Below, in pieces: positions 25,982 through 34,467 of a stretch of 64,000 bases of DNA; within the stretch, counting starts at the first letter, position 1; every line of letters begins with the position of its first letter. Both the position numbers and the translations under genes were made by a program. The stretch is from Gulosibacter sp. 10. Its GTDB lineage: Bacteria > Actinomycetota > Actinomycetes > Actinomycetales > Microbacteriaceae. The notes beneath the pieces are model-generated. The model had not been told where the DNA came from and did no database searches. It worked only from the letters and a program-made list of their open reading frames with translations. The stretch is from NCBI RefSeq assembly GCF_900163695.1, contig NZ_FUIC01000012.1, forward strand, positions 62,001 through 126,000. Direction: 5' to 3'.

Positions 25982-26677
25982 TCAGGTGGAGGGGTGCTCC
26001 GGATCGATCCGTTCGGTGAGATCGAGCACCGGGGTCGCGCCGGCCTGCTCGAACCGGAGCCGGAGGAACGCCTCGTGCTCCTGGATCGACTGCGTCGTAC
26101 CCCGGACCACGTCCGTCTCGATACGATCCAGCACTTCCGAGAGGATAGCGACCTGTTCCTCGAGATCCCGTACATTCCGCTCCACCTGCTCCCGGGAACG
26201 GGCGCCGGCGAAGGCGCTGTGCATGCGGTCGTTGTCGATCGCGAGATTCACGACGGCGGGCAGATAGTCGGCGGCGATCTGATAGAGCATGCGCACGTCG
26301 CCGTCGAGCCGGGTCCGTCCGCCGAGCTCCGGCAGCCGCCCGAGGGTCCGCACCCGGTCGACGAGCCCGGCGAGGCGCTCATCGACGTCCGTGCCCGCCC
26401 ACAGCGGGCGGCTCTGCGGGCGCCGCAGCGCCGCCGTCATCGCCGCGCACCGCTGCTGCACGGCGTCGAGGGAGCCCGCGACGGTCGTGGGCTCCGGGGC
26501 GGCGACCTCGAGCGGACGCGGCGCGGTCGGCAGCATGAGCAGGCCGCCGCCGGCCCCGACCGCGGCGCCGATGGCCAGGCCGAGCGGCCAGGCGATGCCG
26601 AGCAGGAGGATGCACGCGGCCGCGGCCCCTGCCGCGAGGACCGCCGCGACGGACGCCGGCAGCGCCCATCCGCTCAC
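25982..26677 (-). CDS. XpaC-like membrane-anchored coiled-coil protein
   Basis: The 231-residue protein has two closely spaced N-terminal membrane segments (about residues 5-45, LPASVAAVLAAGAAAACILL and a following GAAVGAGGG segment). A long helical cytoplasmic part follows, ending REQVERNVRDLEEQVAILSEVLDRIETDVV. Architecture and position before telA resemble XpaC (5-bromo-4-chloroindolyl phosphate hydrolysis protein family), which is the usual TelA partner in Firmicutes; the sequence match is only in general form. The GTG start overlaps the stop of the upstream gene as GTGA. Confidence 0.6.
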   Translation of the reverse strand: MSGWALPASVAAVLAAGAAAACILLLGIAWPLGLAIGAAVGAGGGLLMLPTAPRPLEVAAPEPTTVAGSLDAVQQRCAAMTAALRRPQSRPLWAGTDVDERLAGLVDRVRTLGRLPELGGRTRLDGDVRMLYQIAADYLPAVVNLAIDNDRMHSAFAGARSREQVERNVRDLEEQVAILSEVLDRIETDVVRGTTQSIQEHEAFLRLRFEQAGATPVLDLTERIDPEHPST

Positions 26678-28269
26678 AGATAGCCCCGGATCTCGCGGAA
26701 GGCCGCGGCGAGCGACTCGGCGGTGGCGTCGAAGAGCCGCCCGCCCGTGAGCGCCGCGATATGCTCCATCTCGGCGCGATTCGCCTCGCCGAACTGCACG
26801 GCGAACACCGGGATGCCCGCGGCCTCGGGATGCTCGTCGAGGAACTCCGCGTACCAGTCCTCGAAGGCGGCGGCGTCCATGCCCTCGTTGCTCTCGCCGT
26901 CGGTGAACAGCACGATCGACGAGATCGTGCCGCTCCCGGCGCCGGCGGCCGAGATCGCGAACGCCTCGGCGAGCGTGTCGTAGATCGAGGTGCCTCCGCC
27001 CGCCTCGTAGCCGTCGATATGTCCGTCGATCTCCTCGAGCGCCGCCTGGAGGGCGGCCGGATCGGCGGGCAGGTCGTAGGTCTCCTCGGACTTGATCGCG
27101 TCGGCGAACTCGAGGAAGGTGATGCGCTCGCGCGGCTGCAGCCGCAGGAAGGCCCCGGTGCCCTCGGCGCCGATCCCGGAGAGCACCTCGAGCGCCTCGT
27201 CGAGCTGCGCCATCCGGTCTCCGCTCATCGACCCCGAGGTGTCGATCGCGAACACCATGCTGGAGGGCTTCTTCACGTTGGCGACCCAGGTCTCGAGGAG
27301 CGTCTGCACCGTGTCGAGCCGGTTGGGGAAGGGGAGCTCGAAGACGCCCGCGTCCATGCTCGGCGGCGTGGCGGTGGTCCGGCGGCCGGTCTCCTCGGCG
27401 ATGCGCTCCTGGACGTCCTCCCGCATCAGGTACTCGACCGCCGCGTCGTAGCGCTCGGCGGTCTCCGCGTCGGCCCCGGCGAGGAGCGAGAACGGGTAGT
27501 CGCTCGTGATGACCCCGTCCGAGGGGATGATGATCGTGAGCGGCTCGCCGTCCACGCGGATTTCCTCGAGCACGGACTCGTAGTTGAAGATGCCGTGCAC
27601 CGCCGTCGGATCCTGCATGAACCGATCCACGAGCCAGCCCGAGGAGCCCGAGGCCAGCTCCTGGCCCTCGGCGAAGGTCTGCAGCGGGCCGGCGGCGGCC
27701 GCGACGTCCTCGGCCTCGAGCACCGTGCCGGTGCCCGAGACCGCGGTGGCGAGCTGGACCAGGGTGGTGAACCCCGAGTTCGAGGAGACGGGGCTCGTCA
27801 TCCCGTAGGAGAGCGCTCCGCGCTCGACGGCGTCGACGACCTCCTGCCAGGTCGGCGGCGCCTCCTCCGACCAGCCGAGCGCGTCGGCCGCCTCGGCCTT
27901 GAGCCCGAGGACGACGGGCGAGCGCATGATCGACTCGCTCGCCTGGACGAGGTCGGCGCCCTCCGGGAAGAGCGAGAGATAGCGGTTGGAGGGGAACCAG
28001 ATCGCGTCCCAGCGCGGGTCCTCCTCGGCGAGCAGCGCCTCGGTGCCGTCGAGGGTGCCGATGTACTCGAACTCGAGCTGGACGCCGATCTCGGCGGCCA
28101 TGTCGTCCAGCAGCGGCTCGAGGTCGCGCACCTCGGACCCCGCGAGCACGTGGAGGGTGCTCGCGGCGGCCGTCGCGGAGCATCCCGCGAGGGCGAGCGG
28201 CAGGGCGATCGCGGCGGCGAGGAGGGCGCCGGCGCGGCGCAGGGCCCGGCGGGGAGTGCGAGCGGTCAC
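26674..28269 (-). CDS. Lipoprotein with a solute-binding-like domain and a von Willebrand A domain
   Basis: The 531-residue secreted lipoprotein has the lipobox LALAGC with Cys 30. Residues 35-320 look like a type 2 periplasmic binding protein (STLHVLAGSEVRDLEPLLDDM ... WDAIWFPSNRYLSLF ... SGFTTLVQLATAVSGTG ... DGVITSDYPFSLL). Residues 335-531 are a vWA domain with a complete MIDAS: DTSGSMS (Asp 343), a central Thr region GGGTSIYDTL and LFTDGESNEG. The protein should sit outside the membrane and bind partners in a metal-dependent way. Both ends overlap neighbours by four bases. Confidence 0.85.
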   Translation of the reverse strand: MTARTPRRALRRAGALLAAAIALPLALAGCSATAAASTLHVLAGSEVRDLEPLLDDMAAEIGVQLEFEYIGTLDGTEALLAEEDPRWDAIWFPSNRYLSLFPEGADLVQASESIMRSPVVLGLKAEAADALGWSEEAPPTWQEVVDAVERGALSYGMTSPVSSNSGFTTLVQLATAVSGTGTVLEAEDVAAAAGPLQTFAEGQELASGSSGWLVDRFMQDPTAVHGIFNYESVLEEIRVDGEPLTIIIPSDGVITSDYPFSLLAGADAETAERYDAAVEYLMREDVQERIAEETGRRTTATPPSMDAGVFELPFPNRLDTVQTLLETWVANVKKPSSMVFAIDTSGSMSGDRMAQLDEALEVLSGIGAEGTGAFLRLQPRERITFLEFADAIKSEETYDLPADPAALQAALEEIDGHIDGYEAGGGTSIYDTLAEAFAISAAGAGSGTISSIVLFTDGESNEGMDAAAFEDWYAEFLDEHPEAAGIPVFAVQFGEANRAEMEHIAALTGGRLFDATAESLAAAFREIRGYL

Positions 28270-29462
28270 GGGGCGGTCTCCTCGTCCTCGTCCGGGCGGG
28301 CGGCGACATCCCCGTCGGGCGCCGGCGGCGGCGCGCCGGAGACGTCGTAGGCCGCGCCGATCTGCTGCAGCATGGAGTCCTGCATCTCGTAGCTCGGCTC
28401 GGCGGCGACGTGCACGAACTCCGAGGCGGCGGGGTAGTCGACGATCCCCTCGGCGTCGAGGAACTCCCCGAAGGCCGCGGCGTTCTGGCCCTGCGCCCGG
28501 AAGCCGTGCTCCGCCAGCAGCGTCGCGAGCTCGGGATCCGTCTCGAGCAGCCGCATGACCGCCTCGCCCTCCTCGGAGAAGGTCACGCCCGTGTGCACCG
28601 AGAAGATCGTGGGGGACGGATAGGCGAGGACCATGCCCTCCTGGATGCGCGAGCGCTCGTGCAGCTGCTCCTCGAGGAACTGGCCCTCGTAGACCATCAC
28701 CATCGGCGCCGCGCCCATGCCCTGCGAGAGGTAGTCGTCGAAGGGGGCGCTCGAGCTCGCGCCGGAGTAGCCCTGCGCGACGAACAGCTCGGTGAGCAGC
28801 TCGAGATGCTCCGCGGCGGCGGCGCGGTCCGTCACCACGGCATCCCCGTTCAGCACGTAGGAGGCGAGGGCCAGGTACATGCCCGCCGAGTTCGAGGTCC
28901 GGATGTCGGTCGAGGTGATGAGCACGTTCCTGGGCGAGTCGTAGAGGCCGTCGGCGCCGTCGAGCTCGTTCCAGCGGGTGTCCGCGGCGACGAGCTCGAG
29001 GTACGCGGCCATGTCCACCTGCCAGCGGCCCTGTCCGTCCAGCTCGGCCGCCCCGTTGCGCTCGAGCAGCTGCACTACGGGCTCGAAGGTCGCGATCGCG
29101 AGCGGCGAGAAGAAGGGCTTGTGCGTGGACACGACGGCGTCGCCGTGGGCCGCCACGATGTGCTGAGCGGAGATCTCGGACGCCGGGAAGGCGAAGTCCT
29201 GCTCGGCGATCCCGTCGAGCTCGGCCATCCGCCACGATCCCGAGGTGCCGACGCGGATCTCGTAGCCGTGCTCGGCGAACACCGCCTGCACCTCCGGATC
29301 GGCGAAGAACTCCGCCTTCTCGGAGCCGACCACGCCCTCCACCGCGGTGAGCCCGCCGCCGGGCGCGCCGCGCCCCAGACCGGTCAGCTGCACGACCAGG
29401 ACGGCGACGATGCCGACCACGAGCAGGCCGATGCCGATGAGATGCGGGGCGCGGAGCTTCAC
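28266..29462 (-). CDS. Membrane-anchored solute-binding-like protein
   Basis: The 398-residue protein starts at a GTG. One N-terminal hydrophobic segment (LIGIGLLVVGIVAVLVVQL) is followed by an extracytoplasmic domain that looks like a type 2 binding protein: RVGTSGSWRMAELDGIAEQDFAFPASE, then NVLITSTDIRTSNSAGMYLALASYVL and MGAAPMVMVYEGQF. The C-terminus is a Pro/Asp/Glu-rich tail. No ABC transporter genes accompany it. It heads the operon with the vWA lipoprotein, XpaC-like protein and TelA. The ligand is unknown. Confidence 0.7.
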   Translation of the reverse strand: MKLRAPHLIGIGLLVVGIVAVLVVQLTGLGRGAPGGGLTAVEGVVGSEKAEFFADPEVQAVFAEHGYEIRVGTSGSWRMAELDGIAEQDFAFPASEISAQHIVAAHGDAVVSTHKPFFSPLAIATFEPVVQLLERNGAAELDGQGRWQVDMAAYLELVAADTRWNELDGADGLYDSPRNVLITSTDIRTSNSAGMYLALASYVLNGDAVVTDRAAAAEHLELLTELFVAQGYSGASSSAPFDDYLSQGMGAAPMVMVYEGQFLEEQLHERSRIQEGMVLAYPSPTIFSVHTGVTFSEEGEAVMRLLETDPELATLLAEHGFRAQGQNAAAFGEFLDAEGIVDYPAASEFVHVAAEPSYEMQDSMLQQIGAAYDVSGAPPPAPDGDVAARPDEDEETAP

Positions 29463-29559
29463 GTGCTGTTCCTCGTGGTTCTGGACGGGGGAACAGCCCA
29501 CCACGCGTCCGTGAACGAGGTGGAAACGCCCGGTTACCGGTGGGCGCGCGCCGGCGCGG

Positions 29560-30039
29560 TCAGCCCTCCTCGGCGGCCTCCGCGGTGGCGGCGTCCATGA
29601 GCGGCAGGATGCGGTCGCGGGCGATGTCGCGGAGCACGATCGAGGTCGAGACCCGGGAGACCGAGTCGAGCCGGGCGATCTGGTCGATCACCCGCTGCAG
29701 ATCGGAGTTCGAGCGCGCCACGACGCGGAGCAGCATGTCCCACGGCCCGGCCATGGTGGAGCAGTCGATGACCTCCGGGATGTCGAGCAGCTCGTCGTGG
29801 AGACCGGCGTACCCCACGCGTTGATCAATTTGTAACATCATCATCGCCTGCACGGGGAACCCCATCGGCTCGGCGGCGAGCTTCGGCAGAATATCAAGGA
29901 GGAGGCCGCGTTCGCGCATCCGATTCAGGCGGGCCTGGATCGTCGGGCGGGCGACGCCGAGCTCACGCGCCGCGGACAGCACGCTGGTGCCCGGCTTGCG
30001 GGTGAACAGGGCGATGATTCGGTAGTCGAGACGATCCAT
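29560..30039 (-). CDS. Lrp/AsnC family transcriptional regulator
   Basis: The 159-residue protein has an N-terminal winged helix-turn-helix (SAARELGVARPTIQARLNRMRERGLL) and a C-terminal RAM ligand domain (IDQRVGYAGLHDELLDIPEVIDCSTMAGPWDMLLRVVARSNSDLQRVIDQI). ATG 30039 fits the family start; the frame upstream is not conserved. It is divergent from an ABC importer operon, with two palindromes between them, so it probably controls that operon in response to an amino acid. The DNA-binding region begins MDRLDYRIIALFTRKPG, as is usual. Confidence 0.88.
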   Translation of the reverse strand: MDRLDYRIIALFTRKPGTSVLSAARELGVARPTIQARLNRMRERGLLLDILPKLAAEPMGFPVQAMMMLQIDQRVGYAGLHDELLDIPEVIDCSTMAGPWDMLLRVVARSNSDLQRVIDQIARLDSVSRVSTSIVLRDIARDRILPLMDAATAEAAEEG

Positions 30040-30044
30040 GGGAT

Positions 30045-30095
30045 AAGTACTCCGTTGTACTTGAAATCGGGATGAGCGTTGTAAGAATGTACAAC
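30045..30095. promoter_or_regulatory. Pair of palindromic operators, probably for the Lrp-type regulator
   Basis: Two 18-base sites have perfect six-base arms and six-base centres: AAGTACTCCGTTGTACTT (30045-30062) and GTTGTAAGAATGTACAAC (30078-30095). They start 33 bases apart, about three helical turns, in the space between the regulator and the importer. Confidence 0.7.
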
Positions 30096-30182
30096 CCCCT
30101 AGGCAGTAACGCCAGCACCCTGCTAGTTTCACTCTTACTTCCCAATGCGAGGGAACCAATCATTGTTGACAAAGGAGTCCAA

Positions 30183-31181
30183 ATGAAGCGCACCCCCAAG
30201 ACTCTCGGCGGCATCGCCCTGCTCGCCTCGAGTGCGCTGGTACTGGCCGGATGCGCGAACGGCGGCGGCTCGCCCGACGCCTCCGGCGGCGAGGGCGAAA
30301 GCTACACGATCGGCATCTCGCAGCTCGTCCAGCATCCGGCGCTCGACGCGGCGACCGCCGGCTTCCAGCAGGCCTTCGAAGACGCGGGCCTCGACGTCGA
30401 CTTCGACGTGCAGAACGCGAACGGCGAGCAGTCCACCGCGGTGACGATCGCCAACACCTTCGCGTCGGACGCGAACATCGACCTCGTGCTCTCGGTCGGC
30501 ACGCCTGCGGCGCAGGCCGCGGCGCAGGCCATCGCGGACCGCCCGGTGCTGTTCACGGCCGTCACGGACCCGGTCGAGGCCGACCTCGTCGCCGACGCCG
30601 AGGCGCCCGGCGCGAACGTGACCGGCACGACCGACCTCAACCCGGTCGCCGAGCAGATCGAGCTCGCGCAGGAGATCGTCCCCGACGCGGAGTCGATCGG
30701 CATCGTCTACTCCTCGGGCGAGGTGAACTCCGCCGTCCAGGTGGAGCTGGCCAAGGAGAAGGCCTCCGAGCTCGGCATCGAGGTCAAGGAGGCGACGATC
30801 ACCGCCGTCAACGAGATCCCGACGGCGCTGCAGTCGCTCGGCGACGTGGACGCCATCTACGTGCCGACCGACAACATGGTCGTCTCGGGCTTCGAGACGG
30901 TCGTGCAGCACTCGGAGCAGAACCAGATCCCGCTCTTCGCGGGCGACACGGCGACCGTCGAGCGCGGCGCGATCGGCACGCTGGGCCTCAACTACGAGAA
31001 GCTCGGGCACCAGACCGGCGAGATGGCCATCCGCATCCTCACCGAGGACGCCGACCCGGCGACGATGCCGGTCGAGCAGCAGACGGAGTTCGAGCTCTTC
31101 GTCTCGCCGACGGCGGCCGAAGCCCAGGGTGTCGAGTTGGCGCAGGAGGTCATCGACCGCGCCGACACCGTCATCGAGTAG
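30183..31181 (+). CDS. ABC importer substrate-binding lipoprotein (TrpX/DUF534 type)
   Basis: The 332-residue lipoprotein has lipobox LVLAGC. Its domain has the ABC_sub_bind (DUF534) pattern: YTIGISQLVQHPALDAATAGFQQAFEDAGL, IDLVLSVGTPAAQAAAQAI, PVLFTAVTDPVEADLV and GTLGLNYEKLGHQTGEMA. Relatives such as TrpX bind aromatic amino acids, but ligand identity is not readable here. A strong AAAGGAG ribosome-binding site precedes ATG 30183. It heads a three-gene importer operon under a divergent Lrp-type regulator. Confidence 0.9.
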   Translation: MKRTPKTLGGIALLASSALVLAGCANGGGSPDASGGEGESYTIGISQLVQHPALDAATAGFQQAFEDAGLDVDFDVQNANGEQSTAVTIANTFASDANIDLVLSVGTPAAQAAAQAIADRPVLFTAVTDPVEADLVADAEAPGANVTGTTDLNPVAEQIELAQEIVPDAESIGIVYSSGEVNSAVQVELAKEKASELGIEVKEATITAVNEIPTALQSLGDVDAIYVPTDNMVVSGFETVVQHSEQNQIPLFAGDTATVERGAIGTLGLNYEKLGHQTGEMAIRILTEDADPATMPVEQQTEFELFVSPTAAEAQGVELAQEVIDRADTVIE

Positions 31182-31260
31182 CACCTCCGCCGAGCACCCG
31201 CGCCCGGCCGCCACGAGCGCGGGGGCGGGTGCTCGGCGATAGCGAAGGAAGGACGCAGCC

Positions 31261-32292
31261 ATGATCGGCGCGCTCGAACTCGGCATCATCTATGCCGTCG
31301 TCGCACTCGGCGTGTATCTCACGTTCCGCGTGCTCAATTTCCCGGACCTCACGGTGGACGGCAGCTTCACCACGGGCGGGGCGGTGGGGGCCACCCTCAT
31401 CTCGCTCGGCTACAACCCCGTGCTGGCGACCGCGATCGCCTTCGCGGCCGGGATGCTGGCCGGCTGCATCACGGGCCTGCTGCACACCAAGGGCCGCATC
31501 GACGGCCTGCTCGCGGGCATCCTCACGATGATCGCGCTGTGGTCGGTGAACCTCCGCATCATGGGGTTCTCGACCTACGACGGGCAGAACTGGGACACCG
31601 CCAGCCCCGGCGTCGCGAACGTCTCGCTGCTGCGCGCCGAGACGGTGTTCACGCCGCTGCGCGACTCCGAGTTCCTCAGCTTCGCCCAGAACAGCGCGGG
31701 AAACCCCATGCCGGTCATCGGCAGCTGGGCGGGCCCGGTGCTGCTGTTCGTCGGCGTGCTCGTGCTGAAGCTCATCATCGACTGGTTCCTCGCCACCGAC
31801 CGCGGCATCGCGCTCCAGGCCACCGGCAACAACGAGCAGATGATCCGCTCGCTCGGGGCCAACACCGACAACCAGAAGATCCTCGGCCTCGCGCTCTCGA
31901 ACGGGCTGGTCGCCGCGGGCGGCTCGCTCGTCGCCCAGTACCAGGGCTTCGCTGACATCTCGATGGGCGTCGGCCTCATCCTCATCGGCCTCGCGTCGGT
32001 GATCATCGGCCAGGCCTTCTTCGGCAAGAACCGGGTGTGGCTCGCGACCCTCGGCGTGATCGTCGGCGCGGTGCTGTACCGGCTGATCATCTTCGTCGCG
32101 CTCAACTACGGCGGCCTCAACCCGAACGACATGAAGCTCATCACCGCGATCATCGTCATCATCGCCCTGCTGCTGCCGCGCTTCGGCATCGGGAAGTGGC
32201 TCACGCAGGCGATCAGACCCGGGAGCAAGGGAGCCGAGCCGCCGCAGCCCGATGAGGAGCCCGTGCCGGCGACCGCAGGAGGGACGCGATAA
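31261..32292 (+). CDS. ABC importer permease (TrpY-like, branched-chain type fold)
   Basis: The 343-residue permease has eight to ten membrane segments. It starts with LGIIYAVVALGVYLTFRVLNFPDLTVDGSF and has the conserved ATGNNEQMIRSLGANTDNQKILGLALSNGL coupling region, typical of the permease that accompanies ABC_sub_bind proteins. The C-terminal 25 residues are a soluble Pro/Glu tail. It shares a base with the ATPase gene (TAATG), so translation is coupled. Confidence 0.9.
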   Translation: MIGALELGIIYAVVALGVYLTFRVLNFPDLTVDGSFTTGGAVGATLISLGYNPVLATAIAFAAGMLAGCITGLLHTKGRIDGLLAGILTMIALWSVNLRIMGFSTYDGQNWDTASPGVANVSLLRAETVFTPLRDSEFLSFAQNSAGNPMPVIGSWAGPVLLFVGVLVLKLIIDWFLATDRGIALQATGNNEQMIRSLGANTDNQKILGLALSNGLVAAGGSLVAQYQGFADISMGVGLILIGLASVIIGQAFFGKNRVWLATLGVIVGAVLYRLIIFVALNYGGLNPNDMKLITAIIVIIALLLPRFGIGKWLTQAIRPGSKGAEPPQPDEEPVPATAGGTR

Positions 32293-33083
32293 TGCTCGAA
32301 CTCAAGAACGTCTCGAAGACCTTCTTCCCGGGCACGGTGAACGAGCGCCGCGCGCTCGTGGACCTCAGCCTCGACATGCGGGCGGGCGACTTCGTCACCG
32401 TGATCGGCTCGAACGGCGCGGGCAAGTCGACCCTCCTCAACGCGATCACCGGGCGGCTCAAGATCGACCGCGGCGAGATCGTCATCGACGGCGTGCCCGT
32501 ACGGCGCATGCCCGACTACAAGCGGGCGCGGTTCTACGGGCGCGTGTTCCAGGACCCGATGGCGGGCACCGCCCCGGACCTCACCATCGAGCAGAACCTC
32601 GCGCTCGCGCTCCGGCGTGGCAAGCCCCGAGGGCTGCGGCTGGGACTCGACCAGAAGCGGCGGGCCTTCTTCAAGGAGCAGCTCGAGATGCTCGGCCTCG
32701 GGCTGGAGAACCGGCTCGGCGCCCGCGTCGGCCTGCTCTCGGGCGGCCAGCGGCAGGCGATGTCGCTGCTCATGGCCGCGTTCACGCAGCCCAGCATCCT
32801 GCTGCTCGACGAGCACACCGCCGCGCTCGACCCGCAGCGCGCCGCGCACGTGACCCAGCTCACCGAGAAGGTCGTGCGGGACTCGAACCTCACGACGCTC
32901 ATGATCACGCACAACATGGCCCAGGCCATCGAGCTCGGCAACCGGCTCATCATGATGCACGAGGGCGAGATCATCTACGAGCTCGGGCCCGAGGAGAAGG
33001 CCAAGGTCACGGTCGAGGAGCTGCTCGACCGGTTCGCGAGCATCAAGGGGGCGGTGGTCTCCGACAAGTCCATGCTCGGCTGA
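32292..33083 (+). CDS. ABC importer ATP-binding protein (TrpZ-like)
   Basis: The 263-residue ATPase has Walker A GSNGAGKST, signature LLSGGQRQA, Walker B SILLLDEHTAALD and the switch His in MITHNM. The stretch KRARFYGRVFQDPMAGTAPDLTIEQNLALALRRGKPRGL is characteristic of this importer subtype. DEH in place of DEP after Walker B is usual for the group. It completes the operon; a symmetric terminator follows. Confidence 0.92.
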   Translation: MLELKNVSKTFFPGTVNERRALVDLSLDMRAGDFVTVIGSNGAGKSTLLNAITGRLKIDRGEIVIDGVPVRRMPDYKRARFYGRVFQDPMAGTAPDLTIEQNLALALRRGKPRGLRLGLDQKRRAFFKEQLEMLGLGLENRLGARVGLLSGGQRQAMSLLMAAFTQPSILLLDEHTAALDPQRAAHVTQLTEKVVRDSNLTTLMITHNMAQAIELGNRLIMMHEGEIIYELGPEEKAKVTVEELLDRFASIKGAVVSDKSMLG

Positions 33084-33104
33084 GCGGCGGTCGGCCCAAG
33101 ACGA

Positions 33105-33138
33105 ACGCGGGGCGCCCCATCCATGGGGCGCCCCGCGT
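33105..33138. terminator. Bidirectional terminator hairpin
   Basis: A 16-base perfect stem (33105-33120 with 33123-33138) and two-base loop lie between the importer operon and the convergent small acidic gene. No T tract follows on either strand. Confidence 0.7.
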
Positions 33139-33152
33139 CGTCGGATGCGCGG

Positions 33153-33467
33153 CTAGCGCTCGTCGTCGTCCGGCTCCTCGTCGAAGTCCTCGTCCGAGTC
33201 GAGCTCGAGATCGTCGAGGTCCTCGAGCTCGTCGATCCACTCGTCGATGAGGTCCTCGGCGTCGTCCGCGTCGTCGGCGGCCTCGACATCCACCGTGCCG
33301 CCGCCCCAGATGCGGGCCGACAGGCCGATGCGCTCGACGTCGACGGCCGAGTCGTGCACGGCCTCCTCGTACTGCGTGGCGAGCTCCACCGCCTCGTCCT
33401 TGCTGTCGGCCTCGACCACGAGCCCGGTCACCACTTCGTATCGCATGAGAACGGCGTATTTCGGCAT
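33153..33467 (-). CDS. Small acidic protein of unknown function
   Basis: The 104-residue protein has an N-terminal alpha/beta part (MPKYAVLMRYEVVTGLVVEADSKDEAVELATQYEEAVHDSAV) that resembles small ferredoxin-like sensor or stress domains. An extremely acidic C-terminal tail of Asp and Glu follows. The ATG has a clear GAGAGGA ribosome-binding site. I recognise no family. It is convergent with the importer operon and divergent from the amidase. Confidence 0.75.
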   Translation of the reverse strand: MPKYAVLMRYEVVTGLVVEADSKDEAVELATQYEEAVHDSAVDVERIGLSARIWGGGTVDVEAADDADDAEDLIDEWIDELEDLDDLELDSDEDFDEEPDDDER

Positions 33468-33586
33468 GGGTATTCCTCTCGATCACGATGCCCCGCGCAT
33501 CACCCGACACTGACGCTAGCGCGCAAAATCAACGGCGACAAGCAGGCGGGCGTGCCATGCCCGGCCGAGCCGCGTATCCTGTCCGG

Positions 33587-34393
33587 ATGTCCGAATTCAT
33601 CGCCTGCGCCGTCAGCCAGTTCGCACCGACGCTGGACCGCGTCGAGAACCTCGAGACCCTGGGCGAGCACGCCGCGCTTGCGGTCTCGCGCGGCGCGACG
33701 ATCCTCGTGGCGCCCGAGTACGCGGCAGCGTTCGACAAGGAGCCGGGGGAGTGGATGCGCGAGCACGCGGAGCCGCTCGACGGCCCCTTCGTGGCCGGCG
33801 TCTCGCAGCTGACCGCGGAGCTCGGCATCACGATCATCGCGAGCCTGCTCGAGCGCTCCGAGGAGCCGGACGGCAAGCCCTACAACACGGTGTTCGCGGT
33901 CGGCCCCGAGGGACGGCTGCTCGGCAGCTACCGCAAGGTGCACCTCTACGACGCGTTCGGCGCGGGCGAGAGCGAGTGGCTGCAGGCGGGGGATGCGGAT
34001 GCCGCGCCGGTCGTGGTGGACGGCGGCCCCTTCCGCATCGGGCTGCAGACCTGCTACGACCTGCGCTTCCCGGAGGTGAGCCGCCGGCTGGTCGACGCCG
34101 GCGCGGACGTGCTCGCGGTGCCCGCCGAGTGGGTGCGGGGGCCGCTCAAGGAGCATCACTGGACCACGCTGCTGCAGGCGCGCGCGATCGAGAACACCGC
34201 GTACGTGGTCGCCGCCGATCACCCGGCGCCGATCGGGGTGGGCCGCTCGGCCATCGTCGATCCGCGGGGCATCGAGGTGTCGGCGCTCGGCAGCGAGGTC
34301 GGCGTGGCCGTGGCCTGGCTGGACGCCCAGACCATCGCGAACGTCCGGCGGCAGAACCCCGCCCTCGAGCTGCGCCGCTACGGTGTGGCGTAA
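33587..34393 (+). CDS. Carbon-nitrogen hydrolase (nitrilase superfamily, deaminated-glutathione amidase-like)
   Basis: The 268-residue enzyme shows the full catalytic triad: Glu in LVAPEYAAAF, Lys in YRKVHLYDAFG and Cys in LQTCYDLRFPEVSR. The KVHLYDAFG motif and the length fit the Nit1/YafV-type amidases that repair deaminated glutathione or alpha-ketoglutaramate analogues. A mycothiol-using cell might use it on another amide, which cannot be read. It is monocistronic. Confidence 0.88.
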   Translation: MSEFIACAVSQFAPTLDRVENLETLGEHAALAVSRGATILVAPEYAAAFDKEPGEWMREHAEPLDGPFVAGVSQLTAELGITIIASLLERSEEPDGKPYNTVFAVGPEGRLLGSYRKVHLYDAFGAGESEWLQAGDADAAPVVVDGGPFRIGLQTCYDLRFPEVSRRLVDAGADVLAVPAEWVRGPLKEHHWTTLLQARAIENTAYVVAADHPAPIGVGRSAIVDPRGIEVSALGSEVGVAVAWLDAQTIANVRRQNPALELRRYGVA

Positions 34394-34467
34394 CGATCGC
34401 CGCCGTCCTCCGGCGGCGGCGACGGCATCGGGCTCTCCCGTCGCGCGTTCTTGCTACCGTTGGCGGA

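Noticed and set aside
30168-30182. TTGACA sequence just before the ABC importer gene as a -35 element.
   Set aside because: It lies only about ten bases before the start codon and overlaps the ribosome-binding region, so no -10 can follow before the ATG.
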